Origin: Hyphomicrobiales bacterium
GTDB taxonomy: Bacteria; Pseudomonadota; Alphaproteobacteria; Rhizobiales; Xanthobacteraceae
Assembly (NCBI GenBank): GCA_021732215.1
Contig: JAKFVL010000029.1
Span: 1-64,000, forward strand
Direction: 5' to 3'
Length of the DNA: 64,000 nucleotides
The notes below the pieces were generated by a model, which did not search any database, was not told where the DNA came from, and saw nothing but the letters and a program-made list of their open reading frames with translations. Both the position numbers and the translations under genes were made by a program. This document shows, in pieces, positions 8,018 through 17,184 of the stretch. The first letter of the stretch is position 1. Each line of letters begins with the position of its first letter.

Positions 8018-8893
8018 ATGCGCTGGTGTATCTCGATCGGGGCGGTGCTGATTGCGGGGGCAATCGCAGGCGGAGATGCGGCACGCGGCGCCGCTCCGGA
8101 GCAATTCGCCGGGCTGACGCAGCAGAACTCCGCGCACTATCAGGATCTGGCACAGCGAAAAGATGTGTCGCCGGTGGTCGATGTCGAGCTGGTGCTTGCC
8201 GTCGATATTTCCTACTCGATGGATCTGGACGAACTGGCGCTGCAGCGGGAAGGCTATGCGCTGGCTGTGACCTCGCCGGAATTCATGAGGGCGTTGAAGA
8301 GCGGACCGATCGGGAAGGTCGCCATCACGCTGTTTGAGTGGGCCGCCTCCAGCGACCAGAAAGTCATTATCCCGTGGCGGGTCATCGACGGCCCGGAATC
8401 GGCCGGCGCGGTCGCGGCTGAAATTCTCAAATCGCCGTTGCGGCGTGCGTCGCGCACTTCGATCTCGGGTGCGATCAATTACGCCATGCCGCTGTTCGAC
8501 GAAAATCCCTACAAGGGCATCCGGCGCGTGATCGATGTCTCGGGCGACGGCCCGAACAACAATGGCGTTCCGGTCACGGTCGCGCGCGACGCCGCGTTAG
8601 AGAAAGGTATCACCATCAACGGCCTGCCGATCATGGTGAAGGAACTGAATGCCGCGACCATGGATATACCGAATCTTGATCTGTACTACGAGGATTGCGT
8701 GATTGGCGGTCCGGGATCGTTCGTGGTGTCGATCAAGTCCAAGGAAAAGTTCGCCGAGGCGATCCGCACCAAGCTGGTGCTGGAAGTCGCGCACGTAGTT
8801 CCGGAGCGGCCCGTCGTTCCGGTGGCCAACAGGGAGCCACGGGTGCCATGCCTGATCGGCGAACAGATCTGGCAGGACAGGTGGGGGCGGTGA
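8018..8893 (+). CDS. Secreted von Willebrand factor A-like protein (DUF1194)
   Basis: A 291-residue protein with an N-terminal signal sequence (about residues 1-25, ISIGAVLIAGAIAGGDAARGA). The vWA domain carries the metal-ion-dependent adhesion motif DxSxS in LVLAVDISYSMDLDE (about residue 65) and a later conserved DVSGDGPNNNG. This pattern is that of DUF1194, widespread in Rhizobiales, usually periplasmic and of unknown function. It stands alone between two repeat-rich spacers. Confidence 0.82.
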   Translation: MRWCISIGAVLIAGAIAGGDAARGAAPEQFAGLTQQNSAHYQDLAQRKDVSPVVDVELVLAVDISYSMDLDELALQREGYALAVTSPEFMRALKSGPIGKVAITLFEWAASSDQKVIIPWRVIDGPESAGAVAAEILKSPLRRASRTSISGAINYAMPLFDENPYKGIRRVIDVSGDGPNNNGVPVTVARDAALEKGITINGLPIMVKELNAATMDIPNLDLYYEDCVIGGPGSFVVSIKSKEKFAEAIRTKLVLEVAHVVPERPVVPVANREPRVPCLIGEQIWQDRWGR

Positions 8894-8917
8894 ATCCCTC
8901 CTGCAGAAGAGTTTTCA

Positions 8918-9027
8918 CCTCTCCCCGCTGGCGGGGAGAGGTCGGCGAGTGTAACGAGCCGGGTGAGGGGCGCTTGGCTGATGCAGGCCCCTCACCCCGA
9001 CCCTCTCCCCGTAAACGGGGAGAGGGA
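8918..9027. repeat. Compound GC-rich palindromic repeat between convergent genes
   Basis: Two strong hairpins, CCTCTCCCCGC / GCGGGGAGAGG at 8919-8941 and CCCTCTCCCCG / CGGGGAGAGGG near 9001-9026, flank a GGTGAGGGG...CCCCTCACC pair. The whole can fold as one large cruciform. This is a common intergenic repeat of Rhizobiales and lies between converging genes, where it probably terminates transcription both ways. Confidence 0.7.
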
Positions 9028-9063
9028 GCAGGCAGGGGCTGCATCCTCACTTCGACATAACAT

Positions 9064-10314
9064 CTAGCTTCGCCTGAACGCCGCGACGATCTCCACATGC
9101 GGCGTATGACGGAACTGATCGACCGGCGTGACGTCGTTGATTTCGTAACCGCCGTCGATCAGGATGCGCGCGTCGCGTGCGAAGGTCGCCGCGTTGCATG
9201 ACACCGCGATCACCAGCGGCACTTTGCTTTTGGCAAGCTGCTCGCTCTGCGCCTGAGCGCCCTGGCGGGGTGGATCAAACACGACGGCATCGAACTCGCG
9301 CAATTCCTGCGCCACCATCGGGCGGCGAAACAGATCGCGCATCGCGGCAGTGAGTGGCTTCAGCCCCTGGGTATTCTGCGCAGCCTTTGCGAGTGCATTG
9401 ATCGCCGCCTCGTCGCTGTCAAACGCGCTGACTTTGGACTTTTCCGCTAGCCGCAGCGCGAACGGCCCGATGCCGCAGAACAAATCCGCGATGTGTTTCG
9501 TTTTCTTTGCGTGGCTGGCAACCAGCGACGCAAGCGCGTCTTCGCCCGCAGCGGTTGGCTGCGTGAACGAGCCGGGCGGCAGCGTGATCGTCGCCTTGCC
9601 GATGGTCACGACGGGCGGCGCACGCATCACCACCAGTTCGCGATGGCGGGTCAGCCGCGTGAGCCTGTGGCGCTCGGCGAGGGCGGATAATGCCGCCAGT
9701 CTGGCCGCATCGAGCGGGCCGGAGCCGCGCACATCGACGTCGAGGCCGTTGTCGGCGGCAGTGATCTGAATGTCGAGCGGCTTGCCGGTGGCGGCAAGCG
9801 CCTCCGCAATTGCCCGCGCCGCATCGAGCGCGCCGTCAAGCGAGTGCGCGAGCACCGGGCAATGGCCGATCGGCACAATGGCGTGGCTGCCCGGTTCAGT
9901 GAAGCCGACCACCAGATCGCCGCTGTCATTCCGGCGGGCGTGAAAAACGACGCGCCGGCGGCCTGCGCCATGGACGTCGACCAGGTTACCGACGTCACAA
10001 TCGATACCGGCCTGCGCAAGCGCAGCCACGACAAGACCTCGCTTCCACACGCGGTACGGCTCTGGCTTCCAGTGCTGGATGGCGCATCCGCCGCATGAGC
10101 CGAAGTATTCGCAAAACGGATCGATCCGTTCCGGGCTCGCCTCGATCACGCTGCGCAGACGCGGCCGATCCGAATGGGCGGTATCCAATTCCGTCTCGAT
10201 GCGTTCGCCGGGCAGGCTGTAAGGAATATAGATCGCGCCGCGACCTGTGAGTACGACCCCATCGCCGCGATGGCCGACGTGGTCGATGACGAACTGCTCA
10301 GCCACGGCGGGCAC
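9064..10314 (-). CDS. TrmA/RumA-like class I RNA (uracil-C5) methyltransferase
   Basis: About 416 residues. An N-terminal cysteine cluster ([15 protein letters not shown]) resembles the [4Fe-4S] site of RumA/RlmD. The SAM-binding motif is [18 protein letters not shown], motif IV is VFDPPRQGA, and the catalytic cysteine region is [14 protein letters not shown]. It should methylate C5 of a uridine in rRNA or tRNA; the target is not readable. The open frame continues further upstream, but the family N-terminus ([15 protein letters not shown]) indicates a GTG start at 10314 or 10305, overlapping the end of tlyA by about 17 bp. Coupled behind tlyA. Confidence 0.85.
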   Translation of the reverse strand: MPAVAEQFVIDHVGHRGDGVVLTGRGAIYIPYSLPGERIETELDTAHSDRPRLRSVIEASPERIDPFCEYFGSCGGCAIQHWKPEPYRVWKRGLVVAALAQAGIDCDVGNLVDVHGAGRRRVVFHARRNDSGDLVVGFTEPGSHAIVPIGHCPVLAHSLDGALDAARAIAEALAATGKPLDIQITAADNGLDVDVRGSGPLDAARLAALSALAERHRLTRLTRHRELVVMRAPPVVTIGKATITLPPGSFTQPTAAGEDALASLVASHAKKTKHIADLFCGIGPFALRLAEKSKVSAFDSDEAAINALAKAAQNTQGLKPLTAAMRDLFRRPMVAQELREFDAVVFDPPRQGAQAQSEQLAKSKVPLVIAVSCNAATFARDARILIDGGYEINDVTPVDQFRHTPHVEIVAAFRRS

Positions 10315-11029
10315 CGATGAAGAATTCGGCGTTGCCGTCACCGCCTGCGATGCAGGATGGAAACACCTTGATCCTGGCGCAGCCGAGCGAGGCAACGACT
10401 TCGGCGATATCATCGCAGACAGCTTGATGCACGGCTGCGTCGCGTACAATTCCCTTTTTGAGCGAGCCTCGTCCGGCCTCGAACTGCGGTTTGATCAATG
10501 CCAGCAGCGAGCAGCGCGCCGCGGCCAGATCGAGGGCGACCGGCAGGACCTGCTTGAGGGAAATGAAGCTGACGTCGATCACCACGATTTCGGGCCGCAC
10601 GCTCAGCCGCGTGCCACGCAGGTTGCGGATGTCGGTCTGCTCCTGCGCCAGAATACGGGGGTTGCCGTGGAGGCTCTGATGCAACTGGCCGACCCCGACA
10701 TCGATGGCGTGGACGAGACTGGCGCCGTGATTGAGCAGCACTTCGGTGAAGCCGCCGGTCGATGCGCCGACGTCGAGGCAGACGCGGTCCTCGATGTCGA
10801 GCGGATAGCGCTCCAGCGCATCAGCCAGCTTGACGCCACCGCGCGAGACCCATGGATGTGCAGGCTCGGCGCGCAACACCGCATCGGGGGCAATTGTCTC
10901 GGACGGTTTCAAAACAGGCTTGCCGTCGGCGACCACGAGGCCAGCTTCGATCGCGGCCTGCGCTCGCGCGCGGCTCTCGAACAGCCCGCGCTCGACGAGA
11001 ACGACATCGGCACGCTGGCGGCCGGGCAT
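10298..11029 (-). CDS. tlyA: TlyA-family rRNA methyltransferase / hemolysin-like
   Basis: A 243-residue protein with an N-terminal S4 RNA-binding domain ([27 protein letters not shown]...), then an FtsJ-like SAM methyltransferase domain ([20 protein letters not shown]). Both and the length fit TlyA, which 2'-O-methylates cytidines of 16S/23S rRNA in mycobacteria; many bacterial homologues are labelled hemolysin without proof. It lies 16 bp after dxs on the same strand. Confidence 0.9.
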   Translation of the reverse strand: MPGRQRADVVLVERGLFESRARAQAAIEAGLVVADGKPVLKPSETIAPDAVLRAEPAHPWVSRGGVKLADALERYPLDIEDRVCLDVGASTGGFTEVLLNHGASLVHAIDVGVGQLHQSLHGNPRILAQEQTDIRNLRGTRLSVRPEIVVIDVSFISLKQVLPVALDLAAARCSLLALIKPQFEAGRGSLKKGIVRDAAVHQAVCDDIAEVVASLGCARIKVFPSCIAGGDGNAEFFIGARRG

Positions 11030-11045
11030 CTATTTATCCCGCGCT

Positions 11046-12971
11046 TTACGCCTGCTTGACGCTTTCGGTCTTGTAGTCCTTGCCGAGCGCCTCGAAGGCC
11101 TTGATGACGATGGATTTCGCATCGAGGCCGGCGCGGGCATACATCGCGGCCGGCGTATCGTGGTCCATGAAGATATCCGGCAGCACCATCGACCGAACGC
11201 GCAGGCCCGCGTCGAGCGCGCCATGCTCGGCGAGCGCCTGCATCACATGCGAGCCGAAACCGCCGATCGAGCCTTCCTCGATGGTGATGAGAACCTCGTG
11301 GTCGCGCGCGAGCTTCAACAGCATGTCGATGTCGAGCGGCTTCATGAAGCGCGCATCGGCCACAGTCGTCGACAGACCGAGTCCTTCGAGTTCTTCGGCA
11401 GCCTTGAGGCATTCGCCGAGCCGGGTGCCGAACGAGAACAGCGCGACCTTGGCGCCTTCGCGCATGATCCGGCCCTTGCCGATCGGAAGTGCGACGCCGA
11501 CTTCGGGCATCTCGACGCCACGGCCTTCACCGCGCGGATAGCGCAAGGCGCTCGGGGCATCGTCAATTGCAACCTGCGTTGCCACCATGTGGACGAGTTC
11601 GGCCTCGTCGGCCGCCGCCATGATGACGAAGCCCGGCAGGCAGCCGAGATAGGCGTTGTCGAACGATCCGGCGTGGGTCGCGCCGTCGGCACCGACCAGA
11701 CCGGCGCGATCGATCGCGAAGCGGACGGGGAGGCCCTGGATCGCGACGTCATGCACGACCTGATCGTAGCCGCGTTGCAGGAATGTCGAATAGATCGCAG
11801 CGAACGGCTTGTACCCTTCGGTGGCAAGACCGGCTGCGAATGTCACCGCATGCTGCTCGGCGATGCCAACGTCGAACGTGCGCTCGGGGAAAACCTTCGC
11901 GAACATATCGACGCCGGTGCCGCCCGGCATCGCGGCGGTGATGGCGACGATCTTGTCGTCCTTCTGCGCTTCCTTGATCAGGCTCTGGCCGAACACGGCG
12001 GTATACGACGGTGCGTTGGATTTCGCCTTGGCCTGCTTGCCGGTCTCGACGTCGAATTTGACGACGCCGTGATACTTGTCGTCGGAGGCCTCCGCCGGGC
12101 CATAGCCCTTGCCCTTTTGCGTGACGACGTGGACCAGGATCGGTCCGCCCGGCGCATCGCGCACGTTGTTGAGTACCGGCAGCAGGTGGTCGAGATTATG
12201 ACCGTCAATCGGACCGACATAGAAGAAGCCAAGCTCCTCGAACATCGTGCCGCCGGTGACCATGCCGCGGGCGTATTCCTCGGCGCGCAGCGCACGCTCC
12301 TCGAAGAATTTCGGCAGATGGTGCGCAAGATTCTTCAGCGCTTCGCGGGCGGAGCCGTAGGTCGGCCCTGAAATGAGCCGCGCAAGATAAGCCGACATCG
12401 CGCCGACCGGCGGCGCGATCGACATGTCGTTGTCATTGAGAACCACGATGAGGCGCGACTTCAGCGCACCTGCATTGTTCATCGCCTCGTAGGCCATGCC
12501 GGCGGACATCGAGCCGTCGCCGATCACCGCGATGACGTTGTTGGTGCCGCCCTTGAGATCGCGCGCCACCGCCATGCCGAGACCGGCGGAAATCGAGGTC
12601 GATGAATGCGCCGCGCCGAACGGGTCGTACTCGCTCTCCGAACGCTTGGTGAAACCGGAGAGGCCGCCGCCGGTGCGAAGCGTGCGGATGCGGTCGCGGC
12701 GGCCGGTGAGAATCTTGTGCGGGTAGGCCTGATGGCCGACGTCCCAGATCACGCGATCGCGCGGGGTGTTGAAGACGTAGTGCAACGCGGTGGTCAGTTC
12801 GATGACGCCAAGTCCTGCGCCGAGATGGCCGCCGGTGACAGAGACGGCGCTGATCGTCTCGTGACGCAGTTCGTCGGCGAACTGCCGAAGCTGCGCCGGC
12901 TTCAGCTTTCTCAATTGATCCGGGGTCTGGACCGTGTCGAGCAGCGGGGTCGGGGAATGATGTTCGGTCAA
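11046..12971 (-). CDS. dxs: 1-Deoxy-D-xylulose-5-phosphate synthase
   Basis: A 641-residue thiamine-diphosphate enzyme. The N-terminal region has [18 protein letters not shown] and [18 protein letters not shown]; the TPP-binding [18 protein letters not shown] follows; the central transketolase-like domain has [15 protein letters not shown], and the C-terminal domain is complete. It condenses pyruvate and glyceraldehyde-3-phosphate in the first step of the MEP isoprenoid pathway. Full length for the family. In this bacterial group the gene usually stands next to xseB and an HDAC-like gene, as here. Confidence 0.96.
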   Translation of the reverse strand: MTEHHSPTPLLDTVQTPDQLRKLKPAQLRQFADELRHETISAVSVTGGHLGAGLGVIELTTALHYVFNTPRDRVIWDVGHQAYPHKILTGRRDRIRTLRTGGGLSGFTKRSESEYDPFGAAHSSTSISAGLGMAVARDLKGGTNNVIAVIGDGSMSAGMAYEAMNNAGALKSRLIVVLNDNDMSIAPPVGAMSAYLARLISGPTYGSAREALKNLAHHLPKFFEERALRAEEYARGMVTGGTMFEELGFFYVGPIDGHNLDHLLPVLNNVRDAPGGPILVHVVTQKGKGYGPAEASDDKYHGVVKFDVETGKQAKAKSNAPSYTAVFGQSLIKEAQKDDKIVAITAAMPGGTGVDMFAKVFPERTFDVGIAEQHAVTFAAGLATEGYKPFAAIYSTFLQRGYDQVVHDVAIQGLPVRFAIDRAGLVGADGATHAGSFDNAYLGCLPGFVIMAAADEAELVHMVATQVAIDDAPSALRYPRGEGRGVEMPEVGVALPIGKGRIMREGAKVALFSFGTRLGECLKAAEELEGLGLSTTVADARFMKPLDIDMLLKLARDHEVLITIEEGSIGGFGSHVMQALAEHGALDAGLRVRSMVLPDIFMDHDTPAAMYARAGLDAKSIVIKAFEALGKDYKTESVKQA

Positions 12972-13203
12972 AACTGCACCGTACCAATGAGTTGCCGGTT
13001 GGGCGGGCCATTGCTATAGGCCGCAAATCAAGCCCGAGCCTTTATACCAAAGGCTCCGTTTCGCCAATCCGGTCAAAGGGCCGACGTTTCCGCATGCTAG
13101 GCCGTGAGCCGCGGCAGGCCCAGCACAATTCGCGCCGTCAGGTCACAGCGTTGAAACATTTGGTAATAAAACGACGGTACTTGATGGCTGATGGCTGGCG
13201 CGG

Positions 13204-13455
13204 CTAATTCACGTCGAGCGGCTCGACCCCGGTGACCTTGCCGGATGCATCGGTGGTGATCTTGTCGACCTTGGCTTCGGCTTGCCGCAGCAATTCCTCG
13301 CAACGTTTCTTCAGCGCCTCGCCACGCTCGTAGATCGCAACCGACTCCTCGAGCGGCACCTTGCCGTCTTCCAGCCGCTTGACGATGACCTCAAGCTCCT
13401 CGATCGCCTTCTCGAAGCTCAACTTCCTGACATCGGCGTGGATGGTTTCGGCCAT
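13204..13455 (-). CDS. xseB: Exodeoxyribonuclease VII small subunit
   Basis: 83 residues, matching the XseB family in length and in the pattern [39 protein letters not shown], a mostly helical hairpin. Several XseB subunits coat the large subunit XseA, which is outside this window. The frame continues upstream, but [13 protein letters not shown] gives the normal start. It is separated from dxs by 232 bp in which I see no gene. Confidence 0.93.
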   Translation of the reverse strand: MAETIHADVRKLSFEKAIEELEVIVKRLEDGKVPLEESVAIYERGEALKKRCEELLRQAEAKVDKITTDASGKVTGVEPLDVN

Positions 13456-13479
13456 GCGTGAAATCCCCGGTCGAATTGG

Positions 13480-13645
13480 CTGGTACCCTGTTTCCGAAGT
13501 TCGCAAGTCATTTCGGCGACCTTGGGCGCGAATTTCGGAAACAAAAGGGTACCAGCAAATCTATGATTCTAGTGCCGCTTATCGATCTGAAGTTCCTGAT
13601 ATAAATTTGCGGCAACCGCTGCAGGAACTTCAGATCGGCGGCACT
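13480..13645. repeat. Two-hairpin dispersed element, copy 2 (inverted)
   Basis: Hairpin 1 has CTGGTACCC (13480-13488) / GGGTACCAG (13547-13555) arms with inner TTTCCGAA / TTCGGAAA. Hairpin 2 has AGTGCCGC... (13571 on) / ...GGCGGCACT (to 13645) with a long CTGAAGTTCCTG / CAGGAACTTCAG stem. The link CAGCAAATCTATGATTCTAG is the reverse complement of the link in copy 1 with two differences. Confidence 0.75.
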
Positions 13646-13720
13646 GGTGCTCGAATCTGCGAACGTTTTGCGGGCGATTTGTGGCGGTTGGCCGCCATCA
13701 TCCGGTCATGCAAAGTCAAG

Positions 13721-14665
13721 TCATGGAGGAAAGGACTCCGAACCCATCAGCGCGGCCACATGAGCGGTCACCGAATCCTTCAGCCCCTGCAGATCATAGC
13801 CGCCTTCGAGAATCGACACCACGCGGCCGCCAGCGGTTTTGTCGGCAATATCCATCAGCTTTTTGGTCACCCAGCCGAAATCCTTTTCGGTGACCTGGAG
13901 GCTCGCGAGCGGATCGCGGTGATGCGCGTCGAAGCCGGCTGAAATCACGACCAGTTCGGGTGCGAACGTTTCCAGCCGCGGCAGGATCGCCAGATCGAAC
14001 GCATCGCGGAATGCCTGTGAGCCGTCGCCTGAGCGCAGCGGTGCATTGACCACGGTGTCGTGCTCGCCGCGCTCGGATGTCGCTCCAGTGCCGGGAAACA
14101 GCGGCATCTGATGGGTCGAGGCATACATCACCGTGTCGTCAGCCCAGAAAATTTCCTGCGTGCCGTTGCCGTGATGCACGTCGAAGTCGACCACGGCGAC
14201 GCGCTCGATTCCGTACTTGCGCTGCGCATGACGCGCGGCGATCGCGGCGTTGTCGAAGAAGCAGAAGCCCATCGGCCGCGCGGTCTCGGCATGATGTCCG
14301 GGCGGACGGGTGGCGACGAATGCGTTGGCGACCTTTCCGGCCATCACCTCATCGACGGCATGAACCGCGCCGCCGACGCCGCGCATCAGCGCCTCCCAGG
14401 TGCCCGGCGACATCGAGGTGTCGCCATCGAGATAGACGATGCCTTCTTTCGGGGCGATGTGGCGCAGCTCGTCCACATATTGCTCGGGATGGCAGAGCGA
14501 GATGACGTTGACGTCGCATTCCGGCGCGTCGCGGCGCACCAGTCTGCTGAAGCGGTCGATCGCCAGCGCCTCGTTGACGGCGCGCATCCGCTCAGGCCGT
14601 TCGGGATGGCCTTGTGGAACCACATGGCCGAAGCAAGCGGGATGGCTCAGCAGCAATGTCGACAT
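13721..14665 (-). CDS. Histone-deacetylase-like / AcuC-AphA family amidohydrolase
   Basis: A 314-residue class II HDAC-like zinc hydrolase. It carries ATRPPGHHAETARPMGFCFFDN with the paired histidines, the metal-binding VVDFDVHHGNGTQEIFW, the Asp ligand in VVISAGFDAHHRDPL and the catalytic tyrosine region ILEGGYD. Bacterial members deacetylate acetylpolyamines or act on acetylated proteins; the substrate is unknown. It is followed on the same strand by xseB and dxs, beyond the two-hairpin repeat. Confidence 0.88.
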   Translation of the reverse strand: MSTLLLSHPACFGHVVPQGHPERPERMRAVNEALAIDRFSRLVRRDAPECDVNVISLCHPEQYVDELRHIAPKEGIVYLDGDTSMSPGTWEALMRGVGGAVHAVDEVMAGKVANAFVATRPPGHHAETARPMGFCFFDNAAIAARHAQRKYGIERVAVVDFDVHHGNGTQEIFWADDTVMYASTHQMPLFPGTGATSERGEHDTVVNAPLRSGDGSQAFRDAFDLAILPRLETFAPELVVISAGFDAHHRDPLASLQVTEKDFGWVTKKLMDIADKTAGGRVVSILEGGYDLQGLKDSVTAHVAALMGSESFPP

Positions 14666-14810
14666 GTCTTATGCTTTCGTCTCGTGCTTTCGTCTTGCGC
14701 TCTCGTTCGGGCGAGGCCGCGCCGGCCGATCGCCGCTTTTGCGTTTGATGCAAGCGGTTGCGGAATGCAATGGCGAAGCCGGAAAATTCCGCATCGTGCA
14801 ACGGGTCTGC

Positions 14811-15572
14811 TCAGGCCCGCTTGCGCGTCAGGAACGACTGGAAGGCGGTAACCGCTTCCCTGGATCGCATCCGTTCGCCGAACAGGGCGCTCTCATGCTC
14901 GATGCGCTTGAGTAACTCTTCCGGTGACGGTTTGAGCAGCTTGCGCGAGATCGCAACAGCCTCTGCGGGCAGGGCGCAGATTTCGCTGGCGACCATTCGC
15001 GTTTCCACTTCGATCTGAGACGGAGCAACCACCTGATTGACGAAGCCGGCCGCCTGGCCGTCCTCCGCACTCACCGTGCGGCCCATGATCAGCGTCGCAA
15101 ACGCGCGGTGATGTCCGATGGCGCGGGGCATCAGCAGGCTTGATGCGCCCTCTGGCACCAGGCCGAGTTTGATGAACGGAGTCGAAAATTTCGCTGCGGT
15201 GCTGGCGATCACATAGTCACAATGAAACATCATGGTGGTGCCAATGCCGACTGCAACGCCATCGACGGCAGCGACGAGCGGTTTGGTGTTGCGAGCCAGC
15301 GAACCCAGCAGCGTCATCGCCGCATTCGGGCGTGCTGTATCGCTCGCGGCCGTTCCCGCCTTGAGAAAGTCCTCGAGATCATTGCCGGCGGTAAAGGCGC
15401 CCGGCACGCCGGCGATGACAAGACAACGGATCGCGTCGTCTCCTTGCGCGGAATCGATCGCCGCGCTGATTGCAAGATACATCGCTTGCGTCAGGGCATT
15501 CTTCTTGTCGGCGCGGCGCATGGTGATGATGCGCGTTGCCTCGTCGTCACTGACAACAATGTGTTCGGTCAT
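14811..15572 (-). CDS. Enoyl-CoA hydratase/isomerase family protein
   Basis: 253 residues of the crotonase fold. Oxyanion-hole segments lie in VIAGVPGAFTAGNDLEDF and VAAVDGVAVGIGTTMMFHCDYVIAS; KLGLVPEGASSLLMPRAIG follows. The usual two catalytic glutamates are not both evident (only the later PEG position), so it may be an isomerase-like member. Start at 15572 gives the family N-terminus. It is divergent from the ring-cleaving dioxygenase with 122 bp between. Confidence 0.88.
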   Translation of the reverse strand: MTEHIVVSDDEATRIITMRRADKKNALTQAMYLAISAAIDSAQGDDAIRCLVIAGVPGAFTAGNDLEDFLKAGTAASDTARPNAAMTLLGSLARNTKPLVAAVDGVAVGIGTTMMFHCDYVIASTAAKFSTPFIKLGLVPEGASSLLMPRAIGHHRAFATLIMGRTVSAEDGQAAGFVNQVVAPSQIEVETRMVASEICALPAEAVAISRKLLKPSPEELLKRIEHESALFGERMRSREAVTAFQSFLTRKRA

Positions 15573-15694
15573 GGATACCCTCGCTGGCCGGGATCGTTTC
15601 ATGTATCTGGCGTTAGTGGCAGCCGATCCTACATCATCGGCGCGCCGGGAACAGTAGACCGGATATCGGTTCGGCCATGATTTGAGGGCACGCA

Positions 15695-16639
15695 ATGCAA
15701 CTGACCGGAATTCATCACCTCACGGCAGTTTCCGCTCATGCGCCGGGCAATCTGGCGTTTTACACGCGCGTTCTCGGCATGCGGCTGGTGAAGAAGACCG
15801 TCAATCAGGATCAGGTCAGCGCCTATCACCTGTTTTATGCCGACGGCAAGGCGAGCCCTGGCTCCGATCTCACCTTCTTCGATTTTCCGGCTGGGCCCGA
15901 GCGGCGTGGCACCAACAGCATCACTGCGACCGGCCTGCGCATTCACGGCGAGGCGAGTTTCGCATGGTGGAAGGCGCGGCTTGAGCAGAGCGGGGTCAAG
16001 ATGGGCGCGCTTGCCGAAGCGGATGGGCGGATGACGTTGCCGTTCGAGGACGGCGAGGGGCAGCGGCTGTTTCTGGTGGATGACGGCGGCACGGGCGAGG
16101 CGTTTCCGTGGGATCGCAGCCCGGTGCCGGTGGAGCATCAAATTCGCGGGCTTGGCCCGATCATGCTGACGGTCGCAAGCCGCGAGCGCACCGGAATCGT
16201 GCTGAGCGACGTGATGAATATGCGGTTGGGACGGAAGTACGCTTATGAGGGCGATCACTGGGCTCACGTCTATGAAATGGGTGAAGGCGGCGCAGGCGCT
16301 GAACTGCATGTGATCGAACGCTCCGATCTGCCGCTAGCGCTGCAGGGCGCGGGAGCGGTGCATCACGTCGCGTTTCGCACGCCGGACGAAGCGCAGTATC
16401 ACGCATGGGCGCAACGACTGACCGAGCTGCGCATTCCCAACAGCGGCGAGGTCGATCGCTTCTATTTCCGCAGTCTCTATTTCCGCGAGCCGAACGGTAT
16501 CCTGTTCGAAATCGCAACCGACGGGCCGGGCTTCGCCACCGACGAGCCGATGGCGAGCCTCGGCGAGAAACTGGCGCTGCCGCCGTTTCTCGAAGCGCGC
16601 CGCGCGCAGATCGAAGCGGGATTGAAGCCGCTGGCTTAA
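15695..16639 (+). CDS. VOC-family ring-cleaving dioxygenase (LinE/MhqO-like)
   Basis: A 314-residue protein made of two glyoxalase/VOC modules. The first begins [30 protein letters not shown]; the second contains [24 protein letters not shown] and ends with [19 protein letters not shown]. Metal ligands are expected at the His in each module and at the Glu of LFEIATD. Relatives of this length are annotated ring-cleaving dioxygenases acting on hydroquinones; some may be detoxification proteins for quinones. Function is by family only. Confidence 0.85.
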   Translation: MQLTGIHHLTAVSAHAPGNLAFYTRVLGMRLVKKTVNQDQVSAYHLFYADGKASPGSDLTFFDFPAGPERRGTNSITATGLRIHGEASFAWWKARLEQSGVKMGALAEADGRMTLPFEDGEGQRLFLVDDGGTGEAFPWDRSPVPVEHQIRGLGPIMLTVASRERTGIVLSDVMNMRLGRKYAYEGDHWAHVYEMGEGGAGAELHVIERSDLPLALQGAGAVHHVAFRTPDEAQYHAWAQRLTELRIPNSGEVDRFYFRSLYFREPNGILFEIATDGPGFATDEPMASLGEKLALPPFLEARRAQIEAGLKPLA

Positions 16640-16887
16640 GCTGCGACGCGCGTTCGCGATCGCTGTTCATGCTCCGCTACCGGTTCAGTGAAACGCATTT
16701 GCTGTAAAATCACGCCGGTGATGGCATTGTCGCGACGCGGTCTCACTCCTGCGTGAATTTGTAACGATCAGCTTCGTGTGCCGAACCTCGTTTCAGAAAG
16801 CGCATCGTCCCGATAGCCAACCGGCATTTGAATGCAGTCGAACGGTTTGCGATTTTGATGAACGCTTGCTCAAACAAGGAGATGATC

Positions 16888-17115
16888 ATGACCAAAACCC
16901 TTTTCGCCGCTTCAATGCTTCTGATGGCTGTATCGACTATCGCGCAGGCCGCCCCCACGATTGCCGATCAACGGTATTGGCCAAACCAGTCCGTTTCGCA
17001 GCAGAGCGCAGCTTCCGTCTTTGACGCGCAGGCGAGAATCGCCGGGCCGATCAATGATGCTTCGAAGGTCTGCAGCTATCAGGGCGGCCCAAAGACGGGC
17101 TCGCGCGGCTGCTGA
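16888..17115 (+). CDS. Small secreted protein of unknown function
   Basis: 75 residues starting MTKTLFAASMLLMAVSTIAQA, a clear signal peptide with cleavage near AQA-AP, leaving a mature peptide of about 54 residues with two cysteines that could pair. A good ribosome binding site (AGGAG, 16877-16881) precedes the ATG. I recognise no family. The 248-bp spacer upstream (16640-16887) shows no other gene. Confidence 0.6.
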   Translation: MTKTLFAASMLLMAVSTIAQAAPTIADQRYWPNQSVSQQSAASVFDAQARIAGPINDASKVCSYQGGPKTGSRGC

Positions 17116-17184
17116 TGAATTGCCGTCATTGTTATGGTGCGCGGGCCGGGATGTCCGCGTGTTGTAACGATGGCCGATGAATGC

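Noticed and set aside
10830-12371. Rightward 513-codon open frame
   Set aside because: Antisense shadow of dxs and the end of tlyA, with no recognisable motif.
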